Source: Pseudomonadota bacterium
GTDB lineage: Bacteria; Pseudomonadota; Gammaproteobacteria; Enterobacterales; Enterobacteriaceae
Direction: 5' to 3'
Length of the DNA: 6,276 nt
NCBI GenBank assembly: GCA_023454395.1
Contig: JAEYFY010000003.1
Location: 1-6,276 of the forward strand
The notes beneath the pieces were generated by a model that was given only the letters and a program-made list of their open reading frames with translations, did not search any database and was not told the origin of the DNA. Both the position numbers and the translations under genes were made by a program. This document shows positions 5,748 to 6,276 of the stretch, piece after piece. Position 1 is the first letter of the stretch; each line of letters starts with the position of its first letter.

Positions 5748-6088
5748 GGACATTTTCAATAAACCAGCAGAATGATTTTGCGATAGGTGCTGATGGTAAC
5801 CTTCAAATTTGTGACAACGATGATGCAGTAAGAAATCTTTGTCAGCATTTTATTAAGGCTGTCCGTGGTGAAATGCTACATAAAAAAGATAAAGGTATCC
5901 CTTATTGGTCAGCAACATTTAGCCGACAAGTTGATCTTCCTTTATTTGAAATGGCGTTTCGACAACGTATTGCTGAAATAGAGGAAGTTGTCTCTATCAC
6001 TTATTTCCATGCTTTTCTAGAAGAGGGAACATTGAAATATCAGGCAGATATACGCACGATATATGGAGGATTTACATTGAATGGCTGA
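5744..6088 (+). CDS. baseplate sheath initiator / wedge protein (gp25- or W-like)
   Basis: A 114-residue protein starting in a 4-nt ATGA overlap with the spike stop; AGGAAG at 5732-5737 serves as ribosome site. The N-terminal part reads as strands with a 'D-F-x-I-G-x-D-G-N-L' turn, followed by helix DDAVRNLCQHFIKAVRGEMLHKKDKGIPYW. The 'A-V-x-x-x-x-x-x-F-I-x-x-V-x-G-E-x-x' plus 'G-I-P-Y-W' pattern is that of gp25/W-like baseplate proteins. It then has MAFRQRIAEIEEVVSITYF, corresponding to the last helix and strand. The canonical Glu-Pro-Arg motif of T4 gp25 is not evident, so this is a divergent member. Its role is to nucleate sheath assembly on the baseplate and join to the J-like wedge protein. 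The stop overlaps the next gene by 8 nt. Order (spike, W, J) is conserved among contractile tails. Confidence 0.72.
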   Translation: MRTFSINQQNDFAIGADGNLQICDNDDAVRNLCQHFIKAVRGEMLHKKDKGIPYWSATFSRQVDLPLFEMAFRQRIAEIEEVVSITYFHAFLEEGTLKYQADIRTIYGGFTLNG

Positions 6089-6276
6089 CTATCGTTATAT
6101 TAATAATAAAGGGGTGATTGTGCCAGATACATCGACGTTACGAAATAATGTCGAAGATGAATTTCGTACTGTATTTGGTCAATCTATTAATTTATCGCCA
6201 GAAACCCCACAAGGGGTATTGGCAACCATGGAAATTGAAAATAGAGATGCGATTGTTCGTAATAATGCTGAACTGG
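6081..6276 (+). CDS. baseplate J-like (gp47/gp6-like) wedge protein, 5' part
   Basis: The first 65 codons are in the window, running off the 3' edge. The ATG at 6081 overlaps the preceding stop by 8 nt; GGAGGA at 6065-6070 lies 10 nt upstream. The N-terminus GVIVPDTSTLRNNVEDEFRTVFGQSINLSPETPQG contains the 'I-V-P-D-T-[ST]-x-L' start and 'L-S-P-E-T-P-Q-G-V-L' motif that I recognise as characteristic of baseplate J/gp47 proteins, followed by a helix ending RNNAEL. In simple contractile tails this protein dimerises to make the baseplate ring that carries the tail fibres and opens on host contact. The rest of the gene is not visible, so its length and completeness cannot be judged. Confidence 0.88.
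   Translation, partial: MADYRYINNKGVIVPDTSTLRNNVEDEFRTVFGQSINLSPETPQGVLATMEIENRDAIVRNNAEL

Noticed and set aside
1..6276. CRISPR array, tRNA gene, insertion sequence, attachment site or origin
   Set aside because: I saw no regularly spaced repeats, cloverleaf, transposase or terminal repeats; almost all the sequence is taken by tail genes.

Overview
The window is a contiguous, all plus-strand block of tail genes from a contractile-tailed phage or prophage (myovirus morphology). The sequence is AT-rich (roughly 38-40% G+C by eye). Together with the codon style and the type of baseplate cassette, this suggests a low-GC gammaproteobacterial host such as Proteus, Providencia or relatives. That host call is inference; no host gene, integrase or att site is visible, so a free phage, a prophage and a tailocin cannot be told apart.

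Layout. (1) 1-76 is the C-terminal end of a gene, probably the tail sheath. (2) 87-539 is a probable tail tube gene, followed by a strong UUCG-loop intrinsic terminator (568-589). (3) 603-1061 is the tail assembly chaperone. Its reading frame overlaps a second, -1 frame that is open to 1144 and has no ATG, GTG or TTG start. (4) 1144-3447 is the tape measure protein. (5) 3450-3938, 3951-4271, 4240-5052 and 5055-5747 encode a Dit-like baseplate protein with a Lys-rich tail, a Pam3-type baseplate plug, a baseplate hub (E217 gp41 / gp27-like) and a Gp138-type membrane-puncturing spike. (6) 5744-6088 is a gp25/W-like sheath initiator, and 6081-6276 is the beginning of a baseplate J (gp47/gp6-like) wedge protein.

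How it works together. Sheath and tube form the contractile cylinder. The chaperone and its predicted frameshift product coat the tape measure, which sets tube length. The Dit-like protein, plug, hub and spike form the central baseplate axis, and the W-like and J-like proteins form the wedge/sheath-nucleating ring. Genes after the terminator are tightly packed (overlaps of 1-32 nt or gaps of 2-12 nt), consistent with one coupled late transcript. The terminator after the tube gene would keep tube mRNA more abundant than chaperone/tape measure/baseplate mRNA.

The most interesting signal is in the chaperone gene. A perfect T TTT TTC slippery heptamer (908-914) is followed, after a 6-nt spacer, by an 8-bp perfect stem (921-928 with 972-979). 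A loop segment of that stem can also pair downstream (961-966 with 991-996), giving an H-type pseudoknot. This reads as a programmed -1 frameshift producing a predicted 180-residue gpG-T-like fusion whose stop overlaps the tape measure start. I see no other previously undescribed system; the rest is a well-organised example of a simple contractile tail.
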